A stretch of 8,740 nucleotides of DNA from Paracoccaceae bacterium (GCA_026984895.1 JALSRF010000398.1:1-8740); one strand, 5' to 3'. Shown: positions 1 to 5,613, counted from the first letter of the stretch. The notes: generated from the letters alone by a model not told the origin. Numbers and translations: made by a program.

Positions 1-686
1 CAGCGCTGCCGCATCCGTTCCAGGAACCGCTGCCAGGCGCCGGGGACCAGCAGGAACGAAAGCAAAAACCCGGTGGCGAACCCCGACAGTTCGGCCACCC
101 ATTGCGTCCCGCCGCCAAACAGCAGGCCGAACACCAGTTGCAGCCCCATCAGCAGGGCAATCAGGTTGAAGGCGCGCAGCCGGTTGGTTCCGCTTCCGGC
201 AAGCGCCAGCCAGAGGATGAAACTGTAGGATCCGATCAGACCGTAGACCGCCGGAAATCCGCCGATCAGCAGCGGTCCCGCCCCCCAGACCAGCCCGTAG
301 ACCGCAGCGCCGACAATGGCCGCGCCGAAAAACACCAGCAGCACCGCGAAGGTTCCGAAAACCTCTCCCACCATTTTCCCCAGTGCCAGAAGGAACACCA
401 CCACCATCAGCGCATGGGTAAAGGAGGTGTGGATGAACGGGTAGGTCACGAATCTTTTCAGCCCGTCGAGCGGCCAGCGATGATGGCTGAGCATCCACTG
501 GAACAGCTCTGCCGAGAACCCGTAGCTGCGGGCCGCCTCCACACGCCAGCCGACACCCGCCGCCCCGCCGGCAAGTCCGCGTGCGCCCAGTTGCAGCGCG
601 GCCTCGACGCCGAAGATCAGCAGCGCCAGCGCCACCACGATCGGCGGCAGCGGGTTCACCGGGCTTTCGTCCTGGTCGCTGGGCAT
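1..686 (-). CDS. Rhomboid-family membrane protein lacking catalytic residues (partial, runs off left edge)
   Basis: I translated this gene by hand from the complementary strand. It starts at the ATG at 686-684, with an AAGGAG ribosome site at 699-694 seven bases upstream. It gives 228 codons and is still open at base 1; the last two bases read TG, so a stop could follow at once. About six hydrophobic segments are visible (roughly residues 14-35, 84-105, 112-133, 138-164, 172-192, 197-214), which is the core rhomboid layout. The FIHTSFTH segment (84-91) matches the rhomboid helix-2 motif, and GGFPAVYGLIG (142-152) aligns with the usual GASGAVYGLLG. The active-site serine position is Phe144, the catalytic histidine of the last helix is Glu200 (AELSGF), and the helix-2 asparagine is Val95. 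It is therefore probably a rhomboid pseudoprotease acting as a membrane binding or quality-control factor. That function is inference, and automatic annotation would likely call it a serine protease. Confidence 0.8.
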   Translation of the reverse strand, partial: MPSDQDESPVNPLPPIVVALALLIFGVEAALQLGARGLAGGAAGVGWRVEAARSYGFSAELFQWMLSHHRWPLDGLKRFVTYPFIHTSFTHALMVVVFLLALGKMVGEVFGTFAVLLVFFGAAIVGAAVYGLVWGAGPLLIGGFPAVYGLIGSYSFILWLALAGSGTNRLRAFNLIALLMGLQLVFGLLFGGGTQWVAELSGFATGFLLSFLLVPGAWQRFLERMRQR

Positions 687-701
687 CGGCGGGCTCCTTC
701 C

Positions 702-726
702 TGACGGACCTTGCTTGACGGACCTT
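702..726. repeat. 11-bp direct repeat in the divergent rhomboid/trpS spacer
   Basis: TGACGGACCTT occurs at 702-712 and again at 716-726, a 14-bp period. The second copy overlaps the TTGACG that could serve as a -35 element for trpS. It may be a slippage duplication or a tandem operator; the sequence does not decide which. Confidence 0.6.
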
Positions 727-743
727 CGCGCCATGGGTAAGCG
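715..743 (+). promoter_or_regulatory. Possible weak promoter for trpS
   Basis: TTGACG at 715-720 is followed 17 bases later by TAAGCG at 738-743. The -35 match is good but the -10 match to TATAAT is poor. It is placed sensibly, 33 bases before the trpS start, in a 90-bp divergent spacer that must hold a promoter for at least one gene. Confidence 0.3.
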
Positions 744-776
744 AGCCGGAGCAACAAATCCAGATCGGAGATCGCA

Positions 777-1799
777 ATGGCCGAAAAAGCCTTCACCCCG
801 CGCGTCTTTTCCGGGATCAAGCCCTCGGGCGGTCTGACGCTGGGAAACTACCTCGGCGCGATCAAGCGCTGGGCCGAGATGCAGGGCAAGGGGCTGGAAA
901 CCATCTATTGCGTGGTCGATCTGCACGCGATCACCGTCTGGCAGGACCCGGCCGATCTGCGCCACGGCACGCGCGAGGTCATGGCCGGGCTGATCGCCGC
1001 CGGGATAGACCCGGAAAGCTCGATCCTGTTCAACCAGTCGCAGGTGCCCGCCCATGCCGAGCTTGCCTGGATCTTCAACTGCGTCGCGCGCGTCGGCTGG
1101 ATGAACCGGATGACCCAGTTCAAGGACAAGGCCGGCAAGAACGCCGAGAAGGCCAGTCTCGGGCTTTACGCCTACCCGGCGCTGATGGCCGCCGACATCC
1201 TCGCCTATCACGCCACCCATGTGCCGGTGGGCGAGGACCAGAAACAGCATGTGGAACTGACCCGCGACATCGCCGCCAAGTTCAACCACGACTACAAGGT
1301 GGATTTCTTCCCGCTCACCGAACCGGTGATCGAGGGCCCGGCAACGCGGGTGATGAACCTGCGCGACGGCAGCAGGAAGATGTCGAAAAGCGGCGAAAGC
1401 GACATGGAGCGCATCAACATGCTCGATGACGCCGACACCATCGCGAAAAAGTTCAGGAAGGCGCGCACCGACCCCGAGCCCCTGCCCGACAGCCTCGAAG
1501 CGCTGGACAACCGGCCCGAAGCCAGGAACCTGGTTTCCATCTACGCCGGTCTGGCCGACATGACGCCGGAGGCGGTGATTGCCGAATTCGCCGGCGCCGG
1601 CTGGGGCCGGTTCAAGCCGGCGCTGGCCGATCTGGCGGTGGAAAAGCTGTCCCCGATCTCGGACGAGATGAAGCGGCTGATGGGCGACGAGACCGAGCTT
1701 GACCGGCTGATGGCCCGCGGCGCCGAACGGGCCGAGGCAATCGCCCGTCCGATCCTCGAGCAGACCTACGACATCGTCGGGCTGGTGCGCTCGCGCTAG
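777..1799 (+). CDS. trpS: Tryptophanyl-tRNA synthetase
   Basis: This cytoplasmic class I aminoacyl-tRNA synthetase charges tRNA-Trp with tryptophan using ATP. The 340-residue length is normal for bacterial TrpRS. The N-terminal Rossmann signature is PSGGLTLGNYLGA (residues 16-28), with TLGN standing for the class I HIGH motif, as in E. coli TrpRS. The ATP-binding KMSKS loop is exact at residues 201-205. Between them lie the typical LMAADILAY helix and the GEDQKQHVELTRDIA segment that contacts tryptophan and adenylate. The start is supported by GGAG at 767-770, six bases upstream. It reads away from the rhomboid-like gene and ends at TAG 1797-1799, just before a tandem-repeat spacer. No leader peptide, T-box or attenuator is visible upstream. 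Confidence 0.98.
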   Translation: MAEKAFTPRVFSGIKPSGGLTLGNYLGAIKRWAEMQGKGLETIYCVVDLHAITVWQDPADLRHGTREVMAGLIAAGIDPESSILFNQSQVPAHAELAWIFNCVARVGWMNRMTQFKDKAGKNAEKASLGLYAYPALMAADILAYHATHVPVGEDQKQHVELTRDIAAKFNHDYKVDFFPLTEPVIEGPATRVMNLRDGSRKMSKSGESDMERINMLDDADTIAKKFRKARTDPEPLPDSLEALDNRPEARNLVSIYAGLADMTPEAVIAEFAGAGWGRFKPALADLAVEKLSPISDEMKRLMGDETELDRLMARGAERAEAIARPILEQTYDIVGLVRSR

Positions 1800-1810
1800 C
1801 GGGACCCGCG

Positions 1811-1890
1811 CCGGCACCGGCCCCGGCACCGGCCCCGACACCGGCCCCGACACCCGCACTGGCACCGACACCCGCACTGGCACCGGCCCC
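1811..1890. repeat. GC-rich short-period tandem repeat (12-bp then 18-bp units)
   Basis: The repeat starts 11 bases after the trpS stop. Three 12-bp units (CCGGCACCGGCC at 1811-1822 and 1823-1834, CCGACACCGGCC at 1835-1846) are followed by two identical 18-bp units (CCGACACCCGCACTGGCA at 1847-1864 and 1865-1882) and a partial CCGGCCCC. The 18-bp unit looks like the 12-bp unit extended by six bases. All periods are multiples of three, so every frame stays open and gives Pro-Ala, Gly-Thr or Arg-His low-complexity peptides, but no gene with a credible start uses them. The remainder of this 284-bp spacer (1891-2029) is GC-rich; I see nothing more in it than a GGCCATGGCC palindrome at 2013-2022. 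Confidence 0.85.
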
Positions 1891-2029
1891 GATGCAATCG
1901 GACACCGGTCGGCGGGCGGGGACGCGGCCGCGGCGCGGTGCCCCCCGCCGGCCCAGGCGCCCCGGCGGGCACGCGCAGGCGGAAATATCTGCGGGGCCGC
2001 GGTGAAACGGCCGGCCATGGCCCTTCCAA

Positions 2030-2060
2030 TTTTCGCGCGACGCCCCTAGGTTCGCGAAAA
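2030..2060. promoter_or_regulatory. 8-bp inverted repeat upstream of the aminotransferase gene, possible operator
   Basis: TTTTCGCG (2030-2037) and CGCGAAAA (2053-2060) are perfect inverted arms separated by 15 bases, ending 23 bases before the aminotransferase start. A faint promoter (TTCCAA 2024-2029, 16-base gap, CTAGGT 2046-2051) would place the arms over the spacer and transcription start, a typical repressor position. It could equally be an RNA stem. There is no T-run after it, so it is not a convincing trpS terminator. Confidence 0.4.
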
Positions 2061-2083
2061 GGCACCCTCGTGAAAGCACCCAG

Positions 2084-2947
2084 ATGGCAACCGGGACCAA
2101 CATCCGCACCTATTACAATGGCCGCTGGCATGACAGCGACGTGATGATCATGCGCGCCGCCGACCACGGTTCATGGCTTGGCACCACCGTGTTCGACGGG
2201 GCGCGTCGGTTCGAGGGCGTGGCGCCGGACCTCGACGCCCATTGCCAGCGGGTCGTGCGCTCGGCCGAGGCGCTGATGATCACGCCGAGCAGAACCGCCG
2301 AAGAGATCGTCGAAATCGTGCACGAAGGGCTGGCGCTTTACCCCCGGGACGCGGCGCTCTACATCCGGCCGATGTTCTGGGCGATCGACGGCGATGCCTC
2401 GGCCGTCAGCCCCGCGCCCGATTCGACCGGCTTTGCCGTCTGCCTCGAGGAAATTCCGATGCCCGCCCCCGACGCCGCGGCAACGCTGGGGCGGACACGG
2501 TTCCGCCGGCCGGTGCTTGAGGATGCGGTGGTCAACGCCAAGGCCGGCTGCCTTTATCCCAACAACGCCCGCATGCTGGCCGAAGTGCGCGCGAACGGCT
2601 TTACCAACGCGCTGGTCGCCGATGCGCTGGGAAATGTCGCCGAAACCGCGACCGCCAACGTGTTCATGGTGAAAGACGGCGAGATCTTCACTCCGATCGC
2701 CAACGGAACCTTCCTGTCGGGAATCACCCGCGCGCGCCATATCGCGAATCTGGCCCGCGAAAACATTCCGGTTCACGAAACCGTCCTTGGCTTTGACGAT
2801 TTTCGCAGCGCCGACGAGGTGTTCCTGTCGGGAAACTATTCCAAGGTCACCCCGGTCAGCGAATTCGACGGCACGCGTTACCCGATCGGCCCGGTCACAC
2901 GGCGGGTGCGCGAACTCTACTGGGACTGGGCGCTGTCGGAGGGGTGA
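2084..2947 (+). CDS. Branched-chain amino acid aminotransferase-like protein (PLP fold type IV)
   Basis: This PLP enzyme of the class IV aminotransferase family (IlvE, D-amino acid aminotransferase, aminodeoxychorismate lyase) probably transfers the amino group between branched-chain amino acids and 2-oxoglutarate in the cytoplasm. The expected PLP lysine is Lys153 in VNAKAGCLYPNNARMLAE. The family signature GNVAETATANVF follows with Glu187, then the phosphate-binding TFLSGITR segment. The N-terminal half has the typical DHGSWLGTTVFDGARRFEG stretch. The 287-residue length is slightly below E. coli IlvE (about 309). The start has only a weak GAAAG (2072-2076) ribosome site. No ilv or leu genes are adjacent, so the exact substrate cannot be fixed from context; ilvE-like is the best guess, with other class IV aminotransferases as alternatives. 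The stop at 2945-2947 overlaps the first repeat unit of the next spacer. Confidence 0.85.
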   Translation: MATGTNIRTYYNGRWHDSDVMIMRAADHGSWLGTTVFDGARRFEGVAPDLDAHCQRVVRSAEALMITPSRTAEEIVEIVHEGLALYPRDAALYIRPMFWAIDGDASAVSPAPDSTGFAVCLEEIPMPAPDAAATLGRTRFRRPVLEDAVVNAKAGCLYPNNARMLAEVRANGFTNALVADALGNVAETATANVFMVKDGEIFTPIANGTFLSGITRARHIANLARENIPVHETVLGFDDFRSADEVFLSGNYSKVTPVSEFDGTRYPIGPVTRRVRELYWDWALSEG

Positions 2948-3009
2948 GCGCCGGCGAGGCGAGGGCCGGCGAGGCGAGCGCCGGGGGCCGGGGGCCGAAG
3001 GCCGGCGGG
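2946..3009. repeat. GC-rich imperfect tandem repeats after the aminotransferase gene
   Basis: GAGCGCCGGCGAGGC (2946-2960) is repeated as GAGGGCCGGCGAGGC (2961-2975), one mismatch, and begins a third time as GAGCGCCGGG (2976-2985). From 2981 the pattern shifts to a 7-bp period: CCGGGGG twice, then CCGAAGG and an offset CCGGCGG. The first unit begins inside the TGA stop codon, so the duplication abuts the gene end. Confidence 0.7.
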
Positions 3010-3023
3010 CCAAAGGCGCCCGC

Positions 3024-3057
3024 GCAGGGACCGCCATCTGCGTTCAATCGTCCCTGC
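3024..3057. other. 8-bp inverted repeat between aminotransferase and stress-protein genes
   Basis: GCAGGGAC (3024-3031) and GTCCCTGC (3050-3057) are perfect inverted arms around an 18-base loop. No T-run follows, so a Rho-independent terminator is doubtful. It could be an RNA stem at the end of the aminotransferase transcript or a binding site upstream of the stress-protein gene. Confidence 0.4.
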
Positions 3058-3071
3058 CGGGCAACCGGGTG

Positions 3072-3100
3072 TTGCGCGCGGCGGCATGCTCGGCCATCAT
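3072..3100 (+). promoter_or_regulatory. Possible weak promoter for the universal stress protein gene
   Basis: TTGCGC (3072-3077) and CATCAT (3095-3100) are 17 bases apart, about 45 bases before the gene start. Matches to the sigma70 consensus are partial (3/6 and 4/6), so this is a tentative placement. Confidence 0.25.
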
Positions 3101-3118
3101 TGGGCAAATGGTCAACCG

Positions 3119-3152
3119 GACGAGCCGATGAGAAAGACGAGCCCATGAGAAA
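3119..3152 (+). repeat. 17-bp tandem duplication spanning the stress-protein start codon, with a 6-codon upstream ORF
   Basis: GACGAGCCGATGAGAAA (3119-3135) is directly followed by GACGAGCCCATGAGAAA (3136-3152), 16 of 17 identical. Each copy carries an ATGAGAAA; the second ATG (3145) is the start of the stress-protein gene. The first ATG (3128) opens a six-codon reading frame, MRKTSP, whose TGA (3146-3148) overlaps the real ATG as ATGA. The GAAAG within the first copy (3132-3136) is also the only ribosome-site-like sequence for the real start. Confidence 0.8.
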
Positions 3153-3600
3153 ATTCCTTGTCGTTCTCGATGACAGCCGCGAGTGCCTGAATGCGATCCG
3201 CTTTGCGGCCATGCGCGCGGCGCACACCGGCGGCGGGGTGACGATCCTGTCGGTCATCCCCCCCGAAGAGTTCAACCACTGGATCGGCGTCGGCGAGATC
3301 ATGCGCCAGGAGGCGCGCGAGCGTATCGAAGTGCATTTCGAGGTCTTCGCCAAATGGATGCGCGACAAGCAGAACGTGAACCCCGAACTGGCCATCCGCG
3401 AGGGCGAACCGGTTGCCGAAATCCTTGCCCAGATCGAGGAAGACCCGGAAATCGGCGTGCTTGTGCTGGGCGCGGGCACCCACAAGTCCGGGCCCGGGCC
3501 GCTGGTTACGCAACTGTCGCGCAGTTCGGGAACGCTGTCGGTCCCGATCACCATCGTGCCCGGAGAAATCTCCAAGGAACGGCTTGAGGCCATCACCTGA
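3145..3600 (+). CDS. Universal stress protein (UspA family)
   Basis: This is a single-domain 151-residue cytoplasmic Usp protein. It begins with the typical first strand MRKFLVVLDDSRECLNAIRFA, where the aspartates sit in the nucleotide-binding position, then the TILSVIPP second strand, a long helical middle and the IGVLVLGAG strand (residues about 102-111). The ATP-type loop of Usp proteins, G-2x-G-9x-G(S/T), is not exact here: the region reads GAGTHKSGPGPLVTQL from residue 109, so ATP binding is plausible but unproven. The C-terminal SVPITIVPG strand completes the dimer-forming fold. Usp proteins generally rise under starvation or oxidative stress; nothing here shows the trigger. The start is set by family alignment and lies in the second copy of a 17-bp duplication. 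An in-frame extension to a GTG at 2944 is open but reads through repeats and is not credible. Confidence 0.92.
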   Translation: MRKFLVVLDDSRECLNAIRFAAMRAAHTGGGVTILSVIPPEEFNHWIGVGEIMRQEARERIEVHFEVFAKWMRDKQNVNPELAIREGEPVAEILAQIEEDPEIGVLVLGAGTHKSGPGPLVTQLSRSSGTLSVPITIVPGEISKERLEAIT

Positions 3601-3604
3601 GCCA

Positions 3605-3633
3605 TCGCCCGGCGACGGCGCGTGCCCGGGCGA
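3605..3633. terminator. Possible hairpin at the end of the stress-protein gene
   Basis: TCGCCCGG (3605-3612) and CCGGGCGA (3626-3633) form a perfect 8-bp GC-rich stem with a 13-base loop, starting five bases after the stop codon. The position suits transcript termination or 3'-end protection. No T-run follows, so intrinsic termination is uncertain. Confidence 0.4.
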
Positions 3634-3670
3634 GCCGGGGGCCAGCCGGGACCAGCCGATGCCTGCCGGG
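3631..3670. repeat. Imperfect 10/11-bp repeats in the usp/nfu spacer
   Basis: CGAGCCGGGG, GCCAGCCGGG, ACCAGCCGAT and GCCTGCCGGG follow one another at 3631-3670 around a CCAGCCGGG core. The copies are diverged (7-9 of 10 matches). Further right (about 3685-3700) is a GCGCGC-rich palindromic stretch. I see no gene in 3601-3794. Confidence 0.45.
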
Positions 3671-3740
3671 GCAGTGCGGACGCGGCGCGCCGGCGCGCGT
3701 GGCGCAGCGTGACACGGGCGTGCAGGCAACGCGCGAAACC

Positions 3741-3769
3741 TTGACTTGGCGCACCGGCAAGCGCATATC
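3741..3769 (+). promoter_or_regulatory. Sigma70-type promoter of the nfu-tsaB-rimI group
   Basis: TTGACT (3741-3746) and CATATC (3764-3769) are separated by exactly 17 bases. The predicted transcription start near 3776 would give a leader of about 19 bases before the ATG at 3795. This is the best -35/-10 pair I found in the window. No operator-like repeat overlaps it, which fits steady housekeeping expression. Confidence 0.7.
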
Positions 3770-3794
3770 GGGTGTCTGAGAAAGGACGTGCGAA

Positions 3795-4355
3795 ATGTTT
3801 ATCCAGACCGAGTCCACGCCAAACCCGGCAACGCTGAAATTCCTGCCCGGACAAAGCGTTCTGGGCAGCGGAACCGCTGATTTCCTGTCGGCCGAGGCCG
3901 CGGCCTCGTCGCCGCTGGCGCGCCGCCTGTTCGCGGTCGAAGGGGTCGAGGCCACATTTTTCGGCACCGATTTCATTACCGTTACCAAGGGCGATGGCAT
4001 CGAATGGGACCACATCAAGCCGGCGATCCTGGGCGCGATCATGGAACATTTCCAGTCGGGCGAGCCGGTGATCGAGGGCGCGGCCGATGCCGGCCATGCC
4101 GCGCATGATGAGGGACCGGACAGCCAGATCGTCAACCAGATCAAGGATTTGCTGGATACCCGCGTGCGCCCGGCGGTGGCCCAGGATGGCGGCGACATCA
4201 CCTTTCACGGCTATGAAAACGGCGTTGTCTACCTGCACATGCAGGGCGCCTGCGCGGGCTGCCCGTCATCGACGCTGACGCTGAAAATGGGGATCGAGAA
4301 CCTGCTGCGCCACTACATCCCCGAGGTAGTCGAGGTGCGCCCCGTTGCCGCCTGA
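3795..4355 (+). CDS. NifU/Nfu-family iron-sulfur cluster scaffold protein
   Basis: This Nfu-type protein carries and delivers Fe-S clusters to target enzymes in the cytoplasm. It has 186 residues in two domains. The N-terminal Nfu domain (about 1-88) opens with the hallmark MFIQTESTPNPATLKFLPG and includes the GVEATFFGTDFITVTK core. The C-terminal NifU-like domain (about 108-186) includes VRPAVAQDGGDITF and the cluster-binding CAGC motif, with cysteines at 153 and 156. The linker between (about 92-107) is Ala/His/Asp rich. The gene has an AGGA ribosome site at 3783-3786 and a good promoter just upstream. It resembles the stand-alone Nfu of alphaproteobacteria and mitochondria (NFU1 type), not the three-domain nitrogen-fixation NifU, so nitrogen fixation should not be inferred. 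Its last 11 bases overlap tsaB. Confidence 0.93.
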   Translation: MFIQTESTPNPATLKFLPGQSVLGSGTADFLSAEAAASSPLARRLFAVEGVEATFFGTDFITVTKGDGIEWDHIKPAILGAIMEHFQSGEPVIEGAADAGHAAHDEGPDSQIVNQIKDLLDTRVRPAVAQDGGDITFHGYENGVVYLHMQGACAGCPSSTLTLKMGIENLLRHYIPEVVEVRPVAA

Positions 4356-5010
4356 ACCGCTTGTCATCGGATTCGACACCTCGGCCGCGCATTGCGCGGC
4401 CGCTTTGCTGTCGGGCGACCGCCTCCTGGCCCGGCGTCACGAGAACATGGCCAGGGGGCAGGCCGAGCGGCTGTTCCCGCTTCTCGAAGAGATGCTTGAC
4501 GAGGCCGGGGCAACCTGGGCCGGGCTGAGCCGCATCGCAGTGGGCACGGGGCCCGGAAATTTCACCGGCACCCGGTTGTCGGTATCGGCCGCGCGCGGGC
4601 TGGCGCTGTCGCTGGGCATACCGGCGCTCGGGGTGAGCGGATTCGAGGCCCTCGCCCTGGGCGCCCCGCGCCCGGTGCTGAGCTCTATCGACGCCCACGC
4701 CGGGCGACTCCACCTCCAGCGTCTGACCGCCGACGGCCCGGAGCCCGCCCGCACGCTGAACGCGGACCGGCTTGCACAGATCGGCCCGGGCACCGATGCG
4801 CGCACAACCACCGTGGTCGGATTCATGGCCGGGGACATCGCCCGCGCAACCGGGGCCCGGGCCGCGGCGCCGGTCTTCTCCATCGCCGAGGCCATCGCGC
4901 GGATTGCCGCCGCGCGCCGGGCGAACCCGGACGAGCGCCCCGCCCCCTTCTACATGCGCCCGCCCGACGCCAGGCCGCCGCGCGAAACGGCGCCGGTGAT
5001 CCTGCCGTGA
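4345..5010 (+). CDS. tsaB: tRNA threonylcarbamoyladenosine biosynthesis protein TsaB
   Basis: TsaB is the non-catalytic partner that dimerises with TsaD and, with TsaE, supports transfer of threonylcarbamoyl to A37 of ANN-decoding tRNAs. The ASKHA-fold features are visible: IGFDTSAAHCAAALL (residues 8-22), ARGQAERLFPLLEEML (36-51) and the TsaB signature GTGPGNFTGTRLSVSAARGLAL (67-88). The 221-residue length is normal. The start is a rare TTG at 4345: the frame is closed by TAG at 4327-4329, no ATG or GTG lies between, and the conserved first strand follows within a few codons. GAGG at 4332-4335 serves it, nine bases upstream. It overlaps nfu by 11 bp and rimI by 4 bp, so translational coupling is likely. 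Codon usage is like its neighbours. Confidence 0.93.
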   Translation: MPPEPLVIGFDTSAAHCAAALLSGDRLLARRHENMARGQAERLFPLLEEMLDEAGATWAGLSRIAVGTGPGNFTGTRLSVSAARGLALSLGIPALGVSGFEALALGAPRPVLSSIDAHAGRLHLQRLTADGPEPARTLNADRLAQIGPGTDARTTTVVGFMAGDIARATGARAAAPVFSIAEAIARIAAARRANPDERPAPFYMRPPDARPPRETAPVILP

Positions 5011-5540
5011 GCACCACCGCCGGGCGGCTGGCGCGCATTCACCGCGCCTGTTTCACCACGCCTCGCCCCTGGTCCGAAGCGGAATTCGCCGGCCTTCTGG
5101 GCGAGCCCGGCGTGGTTCTGAGCGAAGTGCCCGAGGGCTTCGCGCTGGCCCGGATCGCCGGGGACGAAGCCGAACTGCTGACAATCGCGGTGCTGCCGGC
5201 AAGCCGGCGCCGGGGCCGCGCCCGGGCGGCGCTGCAGGCGACCGAGGCGGCGCTGCGCGCGCGCGGCGTCGCGCGCATTTTCCTTGAAGTCGCCGCCGAC
5301 AACGCCGCCGCGCGCGCGCTTTATGCGGCCTGCGGATATGAAACCGTCGGGCGCCGCCCGGGTTACTACCGCGGCCGGGCCCCCGCTGACGACCGCGCGC
5401 AGCGCACCGCCCCGGCGGGCGATCCGGCCCGCCCGGCCCGCCCGGCCACATCAGCCACATCAGCCACGTCAGCCAGGCGCGCGCCCGCAGGCGATGCACT
5501 GATTCTGGCGCGCCGCCTCGGCTCGCCGCCGCCGCCCTGA
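5007..5540 (+). CDS. rimI: Ribosomal protein S18-alanine N-acetyltransferase RimI, with low-complexity insertion
   Basis: This GNAT-family enzyme acetylates the N-terminal alanine of ribosomal protein S18 using acetyl-CoA. The acetyl-CoA loop is R67-R-R-G-R-A72, matching R/QxxGxG/A, followed by a helix. Glu94 (FLEV) and Tyr106 (ALYAACGY) match the catalytic Glu and Tyr of E. coli RimI. The GTG start at 5007 overlaps the tsaB TGA as GTGA. tsaB and rimI are a common bacterial pair. The protein is 177 residues against about 148 in E. coli. The excess is a Pro/Ala/Arg/Thr/Ser stretch (about 123-162) between YYRG and the final strand DALILARRL, including 18 residues encoded by six 9-bp repeats. 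Because the last strand is retained, the fold is probably intact and the insertion a disordered loop. Confidence 0.88.
   Translation: MSTTAGRLARIHRACFTTPRPWSEAEFAGLLGEPGVVLSEVPEGFALARIAGDEAELLTIAVLPASRRRGRARAALQATEAALRARGVARIFLEVAADNAAARALYAACGYETVGRRPGYYRGRAPADDRAQRTAPAGDPARPARPATSATSATSARRAPAGDALILARRLGSPPPP
5424..5477 (+). repeat. Six-copy 9-bp tandem repeat inside rimI
   Basis: The units are CCGGCCCGC twice, CCGGCCACA, TCAGCCACA, TCAGCCACG and TCAGCCAGG. They keep the rimI frame and encode PAR-PAR-PAT-SAT-SAT-SAR (residues 140-157). The gradual change along the array suggests stepwise duplication with drift. Copy number changes here would add or remove three residues without a frameshift. 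Confidence 0.85.
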
Positions 5541-5613
5541 GCGCGCCCGATCGCCCCGTCCGCCGGAATCCCGCGACAAAAGGGGAATTTCGGCCCGCAC
5601 CGCCAAAAGACTA

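Noticed and set aside
102..704. 200-codon plus-strand reading frame rich in Gln, Arg and His
   Set aside because: It lies opposite the rhomboid-like gene, which has coherent membrane segments and a good ribosome site; this frame has biased composition and no recognisable domain.
1811..1890. CRISPR array
   Set aside because: Units are 12-18 bp, directly adjacent without unique spacers, and no cas genes are present.
1801..2051. Pro-Ala or Gly-Thr repeat peptide read through the 1811-1890 array
   Set aside because: All frames are open only because repeat periods are multiples of three; there is no start with a ribosome site and no domain beyond the repeats.
2944..3144. In-frame GTG start extending the stress protein by 67 residues
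   Set aside because: The extension reads through GC repeats as low-complexity Gly/Ala/Arg, and the family begins at the MRKFLVV strand encoded from 3145.
2895..4238. 447-codon minus-strand reading frame
   Set aside because: It runs antisense through the stress-protein and nfu genes and the repeat spacers; long antisense frames are common in GC-rich DNA, and it resembles no protein family.
3795..4355. Nitrogen-fixation NifU
   Set aside because: It lacks the N-terminal IscU-like domain and the central ferredoxin-like cysteines, and no nif genes are nearby; it is the stand-alone Nfu type.
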